Shown piece after piece: positions 24,340-35,764 of a stretch of DNA of 64,000 nt. The position numbers were made by a program, and so were the translations under genes. This DNA is from Capsicum annuum (Eukaryota; Streptophyta; Magnoliopsida; Solanales; Solanaceae). The stretch spans positions 93,768,848 through 93,832,847 of the forward strand of contig NC_061115.1 of the NCBI RefSeq assembly GCF_002878395.1. Reading direction: 5' to 3'. Every line of letters starts with the position of its first letter. Position 1 is the stretch's first letter. The notes beneath the pieces were generated by a model. It was not told where the DNA came from, searched no databases, and saw nothing but the letters and a program-made list of their open reading frames with translations.

Positions 24340-25723
24340 TGATGCATTTTGATCCGGACATATAGTTCTTTTATGGCCAACAATTTTATATATAGAGGAC
24401 TTATTTTTTCTTGTTGGAAATGATTCTCCAACTCTACACCTCCTCTTCATTCATCTTCTTTCCTATTTTCTTGGATCAACATATAGAGGAGGTATTTCTC
24501 TCTCCATAATCTCCACAGGAACAATCCAAGAATTTTTAGGAGACAGCAGATTAATATTCTCATAATATAAAATTATGAATATTTTCATCAAATAATATGA
24601 AGATGAGTACTTATCAATTTGATTTCCAATTTGTGTATCATATTAGTCTCTAACTGCTGTCGTGGCATATTGACAAGGTATTTTATTTAAGTTAAAAACT
24701 CTACATGTACAAGTTTTTCTTTGAAGATCGACCATGGAAGCATCACTATGACCGTTGATACTGAACTTGTAATTGGTTATTTATGGGGCAATAACTTATT
24801 CCCCAAATTGGTGTACTTTGATATTTATTTTTTTCATTGAAGGAACAAGTCTATTTGGTGAATTGACCAACTCCATGCGCCTCTCGTGAATAATTTTGCA
24901 AACCTCATGTTTATTTCATCAAATAGAGAGATAATGGGATATTCTCTTTCAACATCAAATATTGCATTCATTGATTCAGCTATGTTTGATGTCATAATTT
25001 TATATCTATACAAAAATACTTAGTAATACATAGTATTACAGTAAACACAAACAAAACATTAAATTTATAATAATATACCTATTTTCGGACAAAATACCTA
25101 GCTCCATTTGTTGAATCTGACACGTTTGAGATGAACTAAAATCTATGACACGTTTCAGCTACTTTATAAAAATGAAACATGACCTTTGAATGCTCATATT
25201 TATTTTGAATATTTTCCCCAGGGTGTCTCATGCAACAACCATAGTGAGCTGAAGGGTAGATAATTGAAACCATCTTTCGAATACCTAGATGCCTATCAAA
25301 TATTATACATAACTCATTGATATCATCTACACAACTTCTCATTTGTTTAAAAAAATATTGATATGAGGCATCACAATCCTTGTCCACTACATAAAAAGCC
25401 ACTGGAAAGATATGATTCTCTGCATCATGTGCCACCACCGATAACAAAACTTCTTCATATTTGCTCTTCAAGAATGTCCCTTTGATGACTATAACTTTTC
25501 TCATTTGTTGATAACCAAGAATTCAAGCCACACAAGCTACAAGAAAAGTACTTGAACCTTCCATTTTGATCAACCTTCAATGTTGTCTTACTTCTTGGAT
25601 TTGCAAACTCAAAAATATAATGGTATACATCAATCATTGAATATCGGTGCTCATGTGTTCCCATAATTAAAGACTTTTCAATCTTCATGCCCTTATAAAT
25701 CTTTCAATAACTCACCTTACAAC
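24340..25723 (-). pseudogene. MULE transposase pseudogene, catalytic and C-terminal part
   Basis: MuDR-type transposase, minus strand. In order it shows FANPRSKTTLKVDQNGRFKY, then the DDE region RKVIVIKGTFLKSKY, ENHIFPVAFYVVDKDCDASY, LCIIFDRHLGIRKM and HYGCCMRH (25,136-25,688). Next come MTSNIAESMNA and the SWIM zinc finger CTCRVFNLNKIPCQYA (around 24,650-25,010), and finally a YKIVGHKRTICPDQ knuckle near 24,350-24,410. The first catalytic Asp, normally in V-D-G-T, is Lys (I-K-G-T), and the SWIM His is Tyr. Frameshifts separate the pieces. An intron is likely near 25,030-25,090. The gypsy element at 25,724 interrupts the gene; it continues at 35,541. Confidence 0.87.
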
Positions 25724-28129
25724 TGCAATACCCCCGTCATTTCTTAAGCCTAAATCCATCTTTTGAGTGGATATATACGACTTTAAAAGTGATTGATATT
25801 TAAACCATGTTTTATTTTACTAATTTCTACTTTCTTTTATGTAGAGCATTGAATAATCTTTCTATCGATACTACTTTCATTGAAATCCAACTTTGTATGA
25901 GGGAGTTATAGCCATTTTACTCAGCAATATCAGATCGTCCAGGTCTGACGGTCGACCTGACAGACTGCCAAGCCCTTAGTAGACCGTCAAGTGTCCCATC
26001 AAGCCAAGGTATTAGCACCTCTTTCTGACCATCGTGTAATGGCGAAAGTGGTGGACCATCAAAAAGTTGATGGATCAGCAAGGGGTCCGTCAAGTCAAGA
26101 CAGAATGTCTCGTTTTTGGCCTTCGAGTGACGGACAACTTGGCGGATCGTCAGTTTCCTGAAGGACCGTCACTTTGACTATCACGTCGAGGCAGAAAGTT
26201 TTAGTTTTGGCACTCGAGTGATGGATGATCTGGTGGACCATCAAGAGACTTGACGGACCGTCAGATCAGCCGTCACAGGCCCTGATCAGCAAATTTCAAC
26301 TTTTTCAAAAGGGCATTTTGGTCATTTCCGCTCCTTGTTGCCTTATATATATACATCAAAGTAGTGAAGAGTATATTATTTTCTCCTATTTCTCTCCAAT
26401 TTCTCCAAGAATTTTCTAGAAAACTAGGGTTTTCTCTCAACTAAAGAATCAAAACTCCTTCCAAGAAATTCAAGGATCTTCCATAGATTTCAACAAGTTG
26501 TCCAAGAATTAAGCTGCCCTAGTCAAAGGCATCAATGATATTATCTCAACAATATAAGGAAGAAGTTCCAAATAAGGTTCTACATCTCCAAAAATTATAA
26601 TCCAAGGTATGTGGGGCTTGAACAAGAACACTCCTGTCATTCTTGTGCCTAAAGATTTACTTTCTACTATTAATTTACATGATTTTGTAAGAGGGTTTAC
26701 ACCCAAATTTCTTTATTTATGATTTATGAAATTTGAGTTGAGTAAGTTTGATATTTATGATTATTTCAACATCATGTTTCTTAAATTGAGAATTTATTCC
26801 ATGAGTTGTTTATTGTCATTACGTACTGATAATTTCTAAGTGATTTAAGACAAGTGTCATGAGTTATACCTTTCCATGAGAAATTTTACTATTGAATATA
26901 TATCGATATTTGAGATTGAAAGTCAAGAATGAGTCCTATGGTGTTTCCTTGAAGCTTTTGATATTTGAAAATGATTCAAAAAGTAAATGTACTCGATGTT
27001 AAGAAAGATTGTGTTGAGTTGAGTCGAGTTAGAAATCCACAAGATGTTTATGATTTGCAAATGAGATATATATATATATATATATATGTTTTGGTCTTTA
27101 AAATAGACCCATGAGTTGATGTTGATTAAGGTGGATTTCCTAACGCGTTTTGAGCTGAGTCTAGAAGGAGTATTTAGCACTGAGCGGGAAATATAGTATT
27201 TCCCCAAAACTACGTGCCACCATAGGATTGATATTGATAGTTGTGGGCCATAGGCCGAGTATGGGATTGTTATAAAAAACGATATTGAGGTTGTACTCCT
27301 TGGTAAGAGTACAACACCCTGACCAATGTGGGGTTCTCTCCTTAGAAGGGCAAAACGTTGGACTTCATGCGGCTCACATAGTGTAGTTATGTTGGTTATA
27401 AGAAACTCTCACATCCATAATGATCTAAGTACCATGAGTTACTGAGTCACTCTAAGTCATGAGTCAAAGAGTTTGAGTTGAGCTAAATGATTTCTGACAT
27501 TTATGAAGCATATGTTATTACTAATGACTTATGAAAATAATGTTTTAAATAATTCAAGCGAAGAGATTTATAATTGTCAGCATGTATGATTTTATTATAC
27601 ATTTATGATATTATTTAAAATGCTGCATCCACCCCCACATACTCAGTACATTCCCACGTACTGACTCTCATACTCTTTTGTACTCTATTTTTCCCCATGA
27701 TATAGGTTCAGGTGCTCAGTCTCAGCAGCGAAGTGATCTTTGAGTATCTTCATCTATATTTCTGCGATTAGTGAGTCCTCATGGTTTGAGGACTTGTGTC
27801 TCTGATTTTGTCTTGTTAATAGATGGTTGTTTACTTTAGTTCAGTACGAGTCAGTTAGGGATCTATCCCAATGGCTTCTCAGTCCTATGTAGTAGAGGCT
27901 TTGTTAGACTAGTGTACTAGCGTGTACAGAGATTTCAGTATTTTATTTGTACAGGGCAGTATTACTTCGTATTTTAGTATGTTCATGATATGGTTATTCC
28001 TCTTTATCTTAGCATGATTTACGCTATAATGAGTTCTGAAAGTGTTGACCAGCTTAGAGGGTTAGCTTGAGGACACGTGTGGACTTGAGTACTATGTGAC
28101 ATCTCGGGATAGGTTCTTGGGATGTTACA
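25724..28129 (+). mobile_element. 5' LTR of the chromovirus-like gypsy element
   Basis: 2,406 bp, starting TGCAATACCCCC and ending GGGATGTTACA. It has a block around 25,940-26,260 rich in GACGGACCGTCA-like palindromes and a TA microsatellite at 27,065-27,090. A TATATATA at 26,344 near CTCTCCAATTTC may be part of the promoter. Small ORFs inside are not genes. Confidence 0.92.
27775..27793 (+). promoter_or_regulatory. Conserved LTR stem-loop (5' LTR copy)
   Basis: GTCCTCA and TGAGGAC form a perfect 7-bp stem with a 5-nt loop, 336 nt before the LTR end. One more A-T pair extends the stem. Confidence 0.6.
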
Positions 28130-28146
28130 AGCTTGGTATCAGATCC
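28130..28146 (+). other. Primer binding site of the chromovirus-like element
   Basis: AGCTTGGTATCAGATCC follows the LTR with only a few bases between. It is the initiator tRNA-Met type site with one change in the usual CAGAGC. Confidence 0.8.
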
Positions 28147-28336
28147 TAATGTTCAAGGAGCCATAGGGAGTTTGAAAAACTGTGTTACGTAAAGTCTTGA
28201 TCATCGGTGTGTATCACGCCACATCTATGAGTAAGAGGCTACGGGACGTTTTAGAAAAAGTTGTTTTTTTTCAAGAGTCTATCATTCCTATGGTTGTTTC
28301 CCTCTGCTGTTAATTCATGCTCTTTTATGATAGAAA

Positions 28337-29411
28337 ATGCCTCCTCGTAGAGCTTGCAAAATAATAAACGACCTCAACCCGTTGATCCTTTAAGTGAGAC
28401 GGTGTCCCATGCTGAATTTCGGGTAGCTTTCAAGCGCTAGCCTAGGCGGTCACCGCCAATGCCTAAGCCAACACCCAGGCTACTGTTCCACCTCTGCAAG
28501 GGGATAATTTTGTTGTAGCCCGGGTTTGTGACTTTATGCAAATGAATCCACCTGGGTTCTTTCGGTCAAAAGAAGGTAAGGACCCATAAATATATTTAGA
28601 TAAAGTGAGAAATATCACTCAGATTATGCACATGACGGAGGAGGAGAGTGTTGAATTGGGTACCTATCAAATGAAATATCTTGCTTATGATTGGGTGGAG
28701 ATTTGGAGGAAGAGTAGAGGGGATAATAATACTCCTATGACTTGGAAATTATTCCAAGATACCTTCTTAGACTGATTCTTTCCCCTGGAGCTGAGGGAAT
28801 CAAAATTAGAAGAATTTATGAACTTCAGATAGGGCCCCCATAACAGTTAAGGAGTATTGCCATAAGTTTAACCAATTATCTAAGTATGCTCCCAGTATGA
28901 TGGCTAATTCTAGAACTAGTATGAGTAAGTTCTTGGTCGGTGTATTAGGTTATGTTGTGAAAGAGTGTAGATCCACTATGCTTAATAGGGACATGGACCT
29001 TTCAAGACCAATGATTCATGCTTAGTAGATTGAAGCAGATAAAGTAAAGGAGAGAGAGGGAGTGAGATGGAATAAGAGAATTAGATCAGAGCAACAGGGT
29101 TATAGTCAGACTAAATTTTCTAGAGGGATCCGACCTCAGTTCTAGAGTCGTTCTCTTATGTCAGCACCTTCATTAGCCAGTACTCCTACATTCAAAATTA
29201 GGCTGGAGCAGGGTAGTAGGTCTACTATGTCCAGGTCCCATAATAGTATGAGTAATAAACCTCATCCTCCCTCATGTCCGAAGTGCGGTAGGGACCATCT
29301 CGGTGAGTGCTTAGTCGGTCATAGGGGTTGTTTTGGTTGTGGTAAGTTAGGCCACAAGTTTAGGGATTGCCCTTATGCTAAACAGGGAAGTCATGATGTT
29401 CAGCCCCTATA
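28337..29411 (+). pseudogene. Gypsy gag pseudogene
   Basis: Starts MPPRRACK at 28,337. HAEFRVAFKR, a degraded capsid domain and VKEYCHKFNQLSKYAP are typical of plant gypsy gag. A long intact C-terminal piece (29,158-29,412) ends with two metal-binding motifs: CPKCGRDHLGEC and the CCHC knuckle CFGCGKLGHKFRDC. There are many stops between 28,380 and 29,140, including several TGG-to-TAG or TGA type changes. Gag would form the particle and bind the element RNA. Confidence 0.87.
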
Positions 29412-29470
29412 ATTTGTCCCACTCCCCTTCAGGGTGCCTCGTCTAGTACTGCAAGTGGTCAGCACCAGAA

Positions 29471-30130
29471 TTGCTTTTATGCTATACCACCCCGCCAGGA
29501 GCAGGAGGATTCACCAGATGTTGTTACTGGTACGCTTCGTGTATTTCATTTCGATGTGTATGTGTTGATGACCCTGGGCCAAGTCTTTCTTATGTGACTC
29601 TGTTGGTGGCTGTGAATTTTGAAATCAGTGCTGAAAAGATTTTTGAGCCTTTTTTAGTCTCTACACCAGTCGGTGAATCTGTTGTTCCTAAGCAAGTATA
29701 TAAGAAGTGTCCTATCACAGTTCTTAACAGGGTCATGTTTGCAGATTTGATTGAGCTAGACATGGTTGATTTTGATATTATTCTGGGTATGGATTGGCTT
29801 CACTCTTGTTATGCGTCTATAGACTATCGTACCCGGGTAGTCAAGTTTTAGTTTCCCAATAAGCCAGTCTTTAAGTGGTCTGTAAATTCTGTATCTCCTA
29901 AAATTCATTTCATATCTTATCTTAAAACTAGGAAATTGATATCCAAGGGTTATATCTATCATTTAGTCCAAGTTAAGGACACTAAGTCTGAGACTCCAAA
30001 TATTTAAACTCTTAGTGTTGTCAATGAGTTTTCTGATGTTTTCTCGGAAGATCTCCCAGGGGTACCTCCCAATAGAGAGATAAAATTCAGAATTAATCTT
30101 CTCCCTGATACATAGCCTATTTTTATTTCT
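29471..30130 (+). pseudogene. Gypsy protease region (pol start)
   Basis: Retropepsin-like segment: DDPGPSLSYVTLLVAVNFE aligns with the usual D-x-G-A-(T/S)-x-S-F-V-T active-site region, with Pro-Gly-Pro replacing Pro-Gly-Ala. STPVGESVV, CPITVLNR and FDIILGMDWL follow. Stops at about 29,851 and 30,007 interrupt the link to the reverse transcriptase, where VFSEDLPGVPPNREI is readable. Confidence 0.85.
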
Positions 30131-31330
30131 CTGTATTATATGGCCCCCGCAAAACTTAAGGATTTGAAAAAGCAACTCAAAGATATTCTTGATAAGGGTT
30201 TTATAAGGCCCAATGTGTCTCCCTGGGGTGCACCCATTCTATTTGTGCAAAAGAAAGATGGTTCATTTCACATGTGCATTGACTATCATCATCTTAACAA
30301 GGTCACAATTAAGAACAAGTACCCTCTTCCTAGAATTGATGACCTATTTGATCAGCTGCAAGGTGCCAGCTACTTCTCGAAAATAGATTTAAGATCCGAT
30401 TATCACCAACTTAAAGTCAGAGAGTGTGATATTCCAAAGACGGCTTTCCACACTTGTTATGGTCATTTTTAATTCTTGGGCATGTCCTTCGGGCTAACGA
30501 ATGCCTCGACAGCTTTAATAGACCTCATGAATCGGGTGTTTAGACTGTACCCAGATATGTTCGTTATTTTGTTTATAGATGATATCCTTGTATATTCCCA
30601 GAGTGAAAATGACCATGCAGATCATCTTCGAATTGTCTTACAGACCCTTAGGGAACAGCAGTTGTTTTCCAAATTTAGCAAGTGTGAATTTTGGCTTCGA
30701 TTAGTTTCCTTTCTGGGTCATATTATTTCTTCTGATGGTATTCAAGTTGATACTCAAAAGGTAGAAGCTATGAAAAATTTTCCTAGACCTATTTCCCCAT
30801 CTGATATTAGGAGTTTCTTGGGTCTAGCTGGCTACTACCATTGTTTTGTCAAAGGTTTCTCTTCCATTGTTGTTCCTTTGACCCAGTTGACCCAAAAGAA
30901 GCTTAAATTCCAGTGGTCAAATTCTTGTGAGAAGAATTTTCAAGAGTTGAAGAGTCGACTCACTTCAGCCCTTATGATGACCCTGCCTAATGGTGTAGAT
31001 GATTTTATGGTATATTGTGATGCTTCTAGAATTGATTTGGGTTATGTGTTTATGAAGAAGGGTAAGGTTATAGCCTATGCCTCCAGGCAGTTGAAACCTC
31101 ATGAAAAGAATTATCCGACCCATGACCTCGAGTTAGTTGTAGTGGCTTTTGCTTTGAAAATCTGGAGCCACTATTTATACGGTGTTTATGTTGATGTCTT
31201 TAAGGATCACAAGAGTTTACAGTATGTGTTCACTCAGAGAGAGTTGAATCTTCAGCAGAGGTGATGGTTAGAATTACTGAAGGACTATGATATGAGTGTG
31301 TTGTATCACCCAGGCAAGGCCAATGTAGTG
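30131..31330 (+). pseudogene. Gypsy reverse transcriptase and RNase H pseudogene
   Basis: Two long open blocks, 30,140-30,472 and 30,476-31,264, are separated by a single stop at 30,471. RT motifs: [54 protein letters not shown] and the catalytic FIDDILVYS. Then GHIISSDGI and [14 protein letters not shown]. RNase H follows: [33 protein letters not shown] and [25 protein letters not shown] at about 31,306-31,345 marks the tether. Strong conservation with few lesions makes this the best-preserved coding part in the window. It copied the element RNA to DNA. Confidence 0.93.
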
Positions 31331-32935
31331 GCAGATTCCCTTAGCAGATCGTCCATAGGTAGTGTAGTGCATGTAGAGTAAGATAAGAAGGAGTTAGCTC
31401 ATAAAGTTCACCGTCTAGCTAGGTTGGGCGTTAGATTTCTTGACTCAGCTGAGGGTGATGTTTGGATTTAGAGTAGTTTCGAATCTTCCCTAGTTTTAGA
31501 AGTGAAGGAGAAGCAGGATATGGATTCTCATTTGACTGTATTGAAAACGTCCTTCAAAGACCAAAAGGTGGAGGTTTTCTCTCAAGGGGGAGATGGTGTA
31601 TTGAGATTTCAAAATAGATTATGTGTGCCTGAAATTGATGATCTGAGGCGCATGGCGCGCGGTATTCTATTCATCCCGATGCTACTAAGATGGACCGCAA
31701 TTTGCGGGAAATTTATTTGTGGAATGGTATGGAAAAGGATATAGTGAAGTTTGTAGAAAAGTGTGCAACTTACCAGTAGGTAAAGATAGAGCACCAGAGG
31801 CCCGGTGGTGTGATGCGAGAATTTAACATTCCTACTTGGAAGTGGAAAGTGGTGAATATGGATTTTGTGACCGGTTTACCTCTCTCTCATCGTCATCATG
31901 ATTTTATTTGGGTCATTGTAGATAGGTTGACTAACTCAGCACATTTTCTACCAGTACATACATCTTTCACCGTGGAAGACTATGCTAAGCTGTATATTCG
32001 AGAGTTAGTCAGGTTTCATGGAGTTTCATTGTCTATCATCTCTGATAGAGGTACTCATTTTACTTCTCAGTTTTTGAGAGCCTTTCAGAAGGGTCTTGGC
32101 ATCCAAGTTTATTCTTAGCTCCACTTTTCATCCGCAGACAGATAGTCAGGCTGAGAGGACTATCCAGACTTTGGAGGATATGTTAAGGTCTTATGTTCTT
32201 GATTTCAAGGGAAGTTCGGATAAACATTTGTCGTTGATTGAATTTGCTTACAACAATAGTTTTCATGCTAACATTGGAATGGCTCCATTTGAAGCTTTGT
32301 ATGGAAGAAGATGTAGATCGCCCATAGGTTGGTTCGAAGTGGGTGAAGCTACTATGATTGGACCTGATGTTGTATTTGAGGCTATGGATAAAGTTAAGTT
32401 AATTCAAGAGAGGTTGAAGATAGCCCAGAGTCGTCAGAAGTCGTACGCAGATGTGAGAAAAAGAGCTCTTGAGTTTGAAGTTGATATGGTGTACTTGAAA
32501 ATTTCACCCATAAAAGGGGTGAGAAGATTTAGAAAGAAAGAGAAGCTGAGTCCCAGATATGTTGGCCCTTAGAGAGTTTTGAATCATGTTGGGAAAGCAG
32601 CTTATGAGGTTGAGTTTCCTGCAGAATTGTCAGTTGTCCATCCTATGTTTCATGTTTCTATGCTCAAGAAGCACATTGGAGACTCTGTTGTTGTTGATTT
32701 GTTAGAAAGTTGTGATATTCAGAATAGCCTTTCATATGATGAAATCCCGGTTGAAATCCTAGATTATTAAGTTCGTAGACTAAGGAACAAAGAAGTTTCC
32801 TTGGTTAAAGTTCTGTGGCGAAATCAATCAGTAGAGGGTGCCACTTGGGAAGCAAAAGCAGCTATGCGATCTAATTACCCTCATCTTTTCTCTGCGAGTC
32901 CAAATCAAGCTGAAGGTACTATTCCCCTAATTTAG
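31331..32935 (+). pseudogene. Gypsy integrase and chromodomain-like tail pseudogene
   Basis: The zinc-binding N-terminus is broken by a frameshift near 31,665. The core has the three acidic positions in context: NMDFVTGLP, IISDRGTHFTSQFL and the Glu in QAERTIQTLEDMLR. The reading shifts near 32,105, so D2 and E lie in different frames. NSFHANIGMAPFEALYGRRC and PRYVGP follow, a stop at 32,570, then VHPMFHVSMLKK. The tail VRRLRNKEVSLVKVLWRN followed by GATWEAKAAM and YPHLF is the chromodomain-like end used by chromoviruses to target heterochromatin. Confidence 0.92.
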
Positions 32936-33111
32936 TTTCCTCCTAATCTAATGTATTCAGTTATATGGTTATTCCCTCTATGATTTGTGCATTTAGTGAA
33001 GTACTCAAAAGTTGAGAGTATAGTGAGCCCTTTAATGTGAGTTGTTCCAGCTGGGCATCCTCATTTTCTCTTGTTCTTGGGCTATTTGGCAACATCCGAG
33101 GACGAATATGT
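32936..33111. other. 3' untranslated region of the chromovirus-like element
   Basis: A short noncoding stretch between the pol stop and the polypurine tract, ending with GAGGACGAATATGTCC, a motif also seen before the tract of the element at 49,660-58,189. Confidence 0.6.
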
Positions 33112-33126
33112 CCAAGGGGGAGATAT
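33112..33126 (+). other. Polypurine tract
   Basis: CCAAGGGGGAGATAT immediately before the 3' LTR start at 33,127. It is identical to the tract at 55,689-55,704. Confidence 0.85.
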
Positions 33127-34446
33127 TGTAATACCCCAATCATTTCTTAAGCCTAAATCCGTCTTTTGAGTGGATATATACGAATTCAAAAGTGATTGAT
33201 GTTTAAACCATATTGTATTTCTCTAATTTCTGCTTTCTGTCATGTAGAGCATTGAATAAGCTTTCCATCGATACCAATTTCATTGAAATCCAACTTCGGA
33301 CGAGAGATTTATAGTCGTTTTACTCAGCAATATCGGATCGCCCAGGTCTGACGGTCGACCTGATGGACCGCCAAGCCAAGGCAGTAGCACCTCTTTCTGA
33401 CCATCGTGTGATGGCCAAAGTGGTGGACCATCAAAAAGTTGACGGATCGTCAAGGGGTCTGTCAGGTTGAGATAGAATGTCTCGTTTCTGGCCCTCGAGT
33501 GACGGACGACTTAGTGGACCGTCTGTTTCCTGACAGACCATCACTTTGACCATCACGTCAAGGCAGAACATTCTACTTTTGGCATTCGAGTGACGGACGA
33601 TCTGGTGGACTGTCAGGAGACTTGACAGACCGTTAGATCGACTGTCACAGGCCCCGATCAGCGAATTTCAGCTTTTTCAAAAGCGCATTTTGGTCATTTC
33701 CGCTCCTTATTGCCTTATATATATACATCAAAGAAGTGAAGAGAATATCATTTTCTCCCATTTCTTTCCAATTTCTCCAAGAATTTTCTAGAAAACTAGG
33801 GTTTTCTCTCAACCCAAAAATCAAAACTCCTTCCAAGAAATTCAAGGATCTTTCATAGATTTCTCCAAGTTGTCCAAGAATTAAGCTCCCCTAGTCAAAG
33901 GCATCAAGGATCTTAGCTCAAAAATGTAAGGAAGAAGTTTCAAACAAGGTTCTACATCTCCAAAAATTATAATCCAAGGTATGTGAGGCTTGAACAAGAA
34001 CACTCCTTTCGTTCTTTTGTCTAAAGATTTACTTTCTATTATTGATTTACATGATTTTGCAAGAGGGTTTACACCCAAATTTTTTTGTTTATGATTTATG
34101 AAATTTGAGTTGAATAAGTTTTATATTTATGATTATTTCAACATCATGTTTCTTAAATTGAGAATTTATTCCATGAGTTGTTTATTGTCATTACGTATTG
34201 ATGATTTCTAAGCGATTTAAGACAAGTGCCATGAGTTATGCTTTTCCATGAGAAATTTGACTATTGAAATATATATCGATATATGAGATTGAAAGTCAAG
34301 AATGAGTCCTATGGTTTTTCCTTGAAGCTTTTGATATTTGAAAATAATTCGAAAAGCAAATGTACTCAATGTTGAGAAAGATTGTGTTGAGTCGAGTTGG
34401 GTTAGGAATCCACAAGATGTTTATGATTTGTAAATGAAATATATAA

Positions 34447-34503
<57 letters not shown>

Positions 34504-35540
34504 TTAGTCTTTAAAATAGACCCATCAGTTGATATTGATAAAGGTAGATTTCCTAACGTGTTCTGAGCTGAGTCTAGGAAGAGTATTTAGCACCGAATGG
34601 AAAATGTAGTATTTTCCCAAAACTACGTGCCACCATAGGATTGATATTGATAGTTGTGGGCAAAAGGCTGAGTATGGGATTGTGATAAGGAGATTGAGAT
34701 TGTACTCCCTGGCAAGAGTACAACACCCCCACCAATGTGGGGTTCTCTCCTTAGGAGGGTAAAACATTGGACTCCATGCGGCTTACGTAGTGTAGTTATG
34801 TCGGTTATAAGAAACTCCCACGTCTATAATGATCTAAGTACCATGAGTTACCGAGTCACTCTAAGTCATGAGTCAAAGAGTTTGAGTTGAGTTAAATGAT
34901 TTATGAGATTTATGAAGCATATGTTATTACTAATGACTTACGGAAATAATGTTTTAAATAATTCAAGCGAAGAGAGTTATTATTGTCAGCATGCATGATT
35001 TTCTTATACATTTATGATATTATTTAAAATGTTGCATCCACCCCCATATACTCAGTACATTCCTAAGTATTGACTCTCATACTCTTTTGTACTCTATATT
35101 TCCTCATGCTATAGGTTCAAGTGCTCAATCTCAGCAGCAACAGTGATCTTTGAGTACCTTCATCTACATTTCTGCGGTTGGTGAGTCCTCATGGTTCGAG
35201 GACCTGTGTCTCTGATTTTGTCTTGTTAATAGATGGTTGTTTACTTTCAGTTTAGTACGAGTCAGTTGGGAATCTGTCCCAATGGCTCCTTAGTCCTATG
35301 TAGTAGAGGCTTTGTCAGACTAGTGTACCAGCGTGTACAGAGATTTCAGTATTTTGTTTGTACAGGGCATTATTACTTCGTGTTTCAGTACGTTCATGAC
35401 ATGGTTATTCCGCTTTATCTTAGCATGATTTGCGCTATAATGAGTTCTGAAAGTGATGACAAGCTTAGAGGTTTAGCCTGAGGCCACGTGTGGCCTTGAG
35501 CACCATGTGACATCTTAGGATAGGTTCTTCGGGTGTTACA
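33127..35540 (+). mobile_element. 3' LTR of the chromovirus-like gypsy element
   Basis: 2,414 bp, TGTAATACCCC to GGTGTTACA. It is highly similar to 25,724-28,129. Visible differences include a longer TA microsatellite (34,437-34,500) and a shortened repeat in the GACGG block. The stem-loop copy is at 35,185-35,203 with one pair lost. Confidence 0.92.
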
Positions 35541-35764
35541 ACAACCCAATTCTATACGGAGTTAATTGGTCATATCTTTTGTAGGCATGCCTTTGGCATT
35601 GGGAAAGCTATTTTTAACATATTTATTGATGACCTTTTTCATGGCGTGCGAATATGGCTCGTAATATACTTTGAACCACAAGTGTGATATTTTTCATAAG
35701 TTTTAATGTAAAATCTATCAGAACTTATGAATTTCACAACCCTCAACCACCACGTGCACTCTAA
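35541..35764 (-). pseudogene. MULE transposase pseudogene, middle piece
   Basis: The minus strand reads WWLRVVKFISSDRFYIKTYE, then HTCGSKYI, HAMKKVINKYVKN and FPNAKGMPTKDMTN. It runs up to ELGC at the ACAAC target site, and the frame resumes with KVSY in the piece left of the gypsy element. It is the MuDR N-terminal DNA-binding region. At the other end it is cut by the Tourist-like element at 35,765. Confidence 0.85.

Larger units (their letters stand above)
25724..35540 (+). mobile_element. Gypsy LTR retrotransposon, chromovirus-like (full length, coding regions broken)
   Basis: The 9.8-kb element has LTRs at 25,724-28,129 and 33,127-35,540 and a perfect ACAAC duplication (25,719-25,723 and 35,541-35,545). 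All gypsy parts are present in order: gag with a CCHC knuckle, protease, reverse transcriptase, RNase H, integrase and a C-terminal chromodomain-like segment. This order and the tail place it near the Tekay/Del chromoviruses. Multiple stops and frameshifts disable it. It is inserted in the MULE transposase, opposite to its strand. Confidence 0.93.

Noticed and set aside
25136..25688. Expressed host gene of the FAR1/FHY3 type (domesticated MULE transposase)
   Set aside because: Frameshifts, the missing catalytic residue and split by insertions show a decayed transposon, not a domesticated gene.
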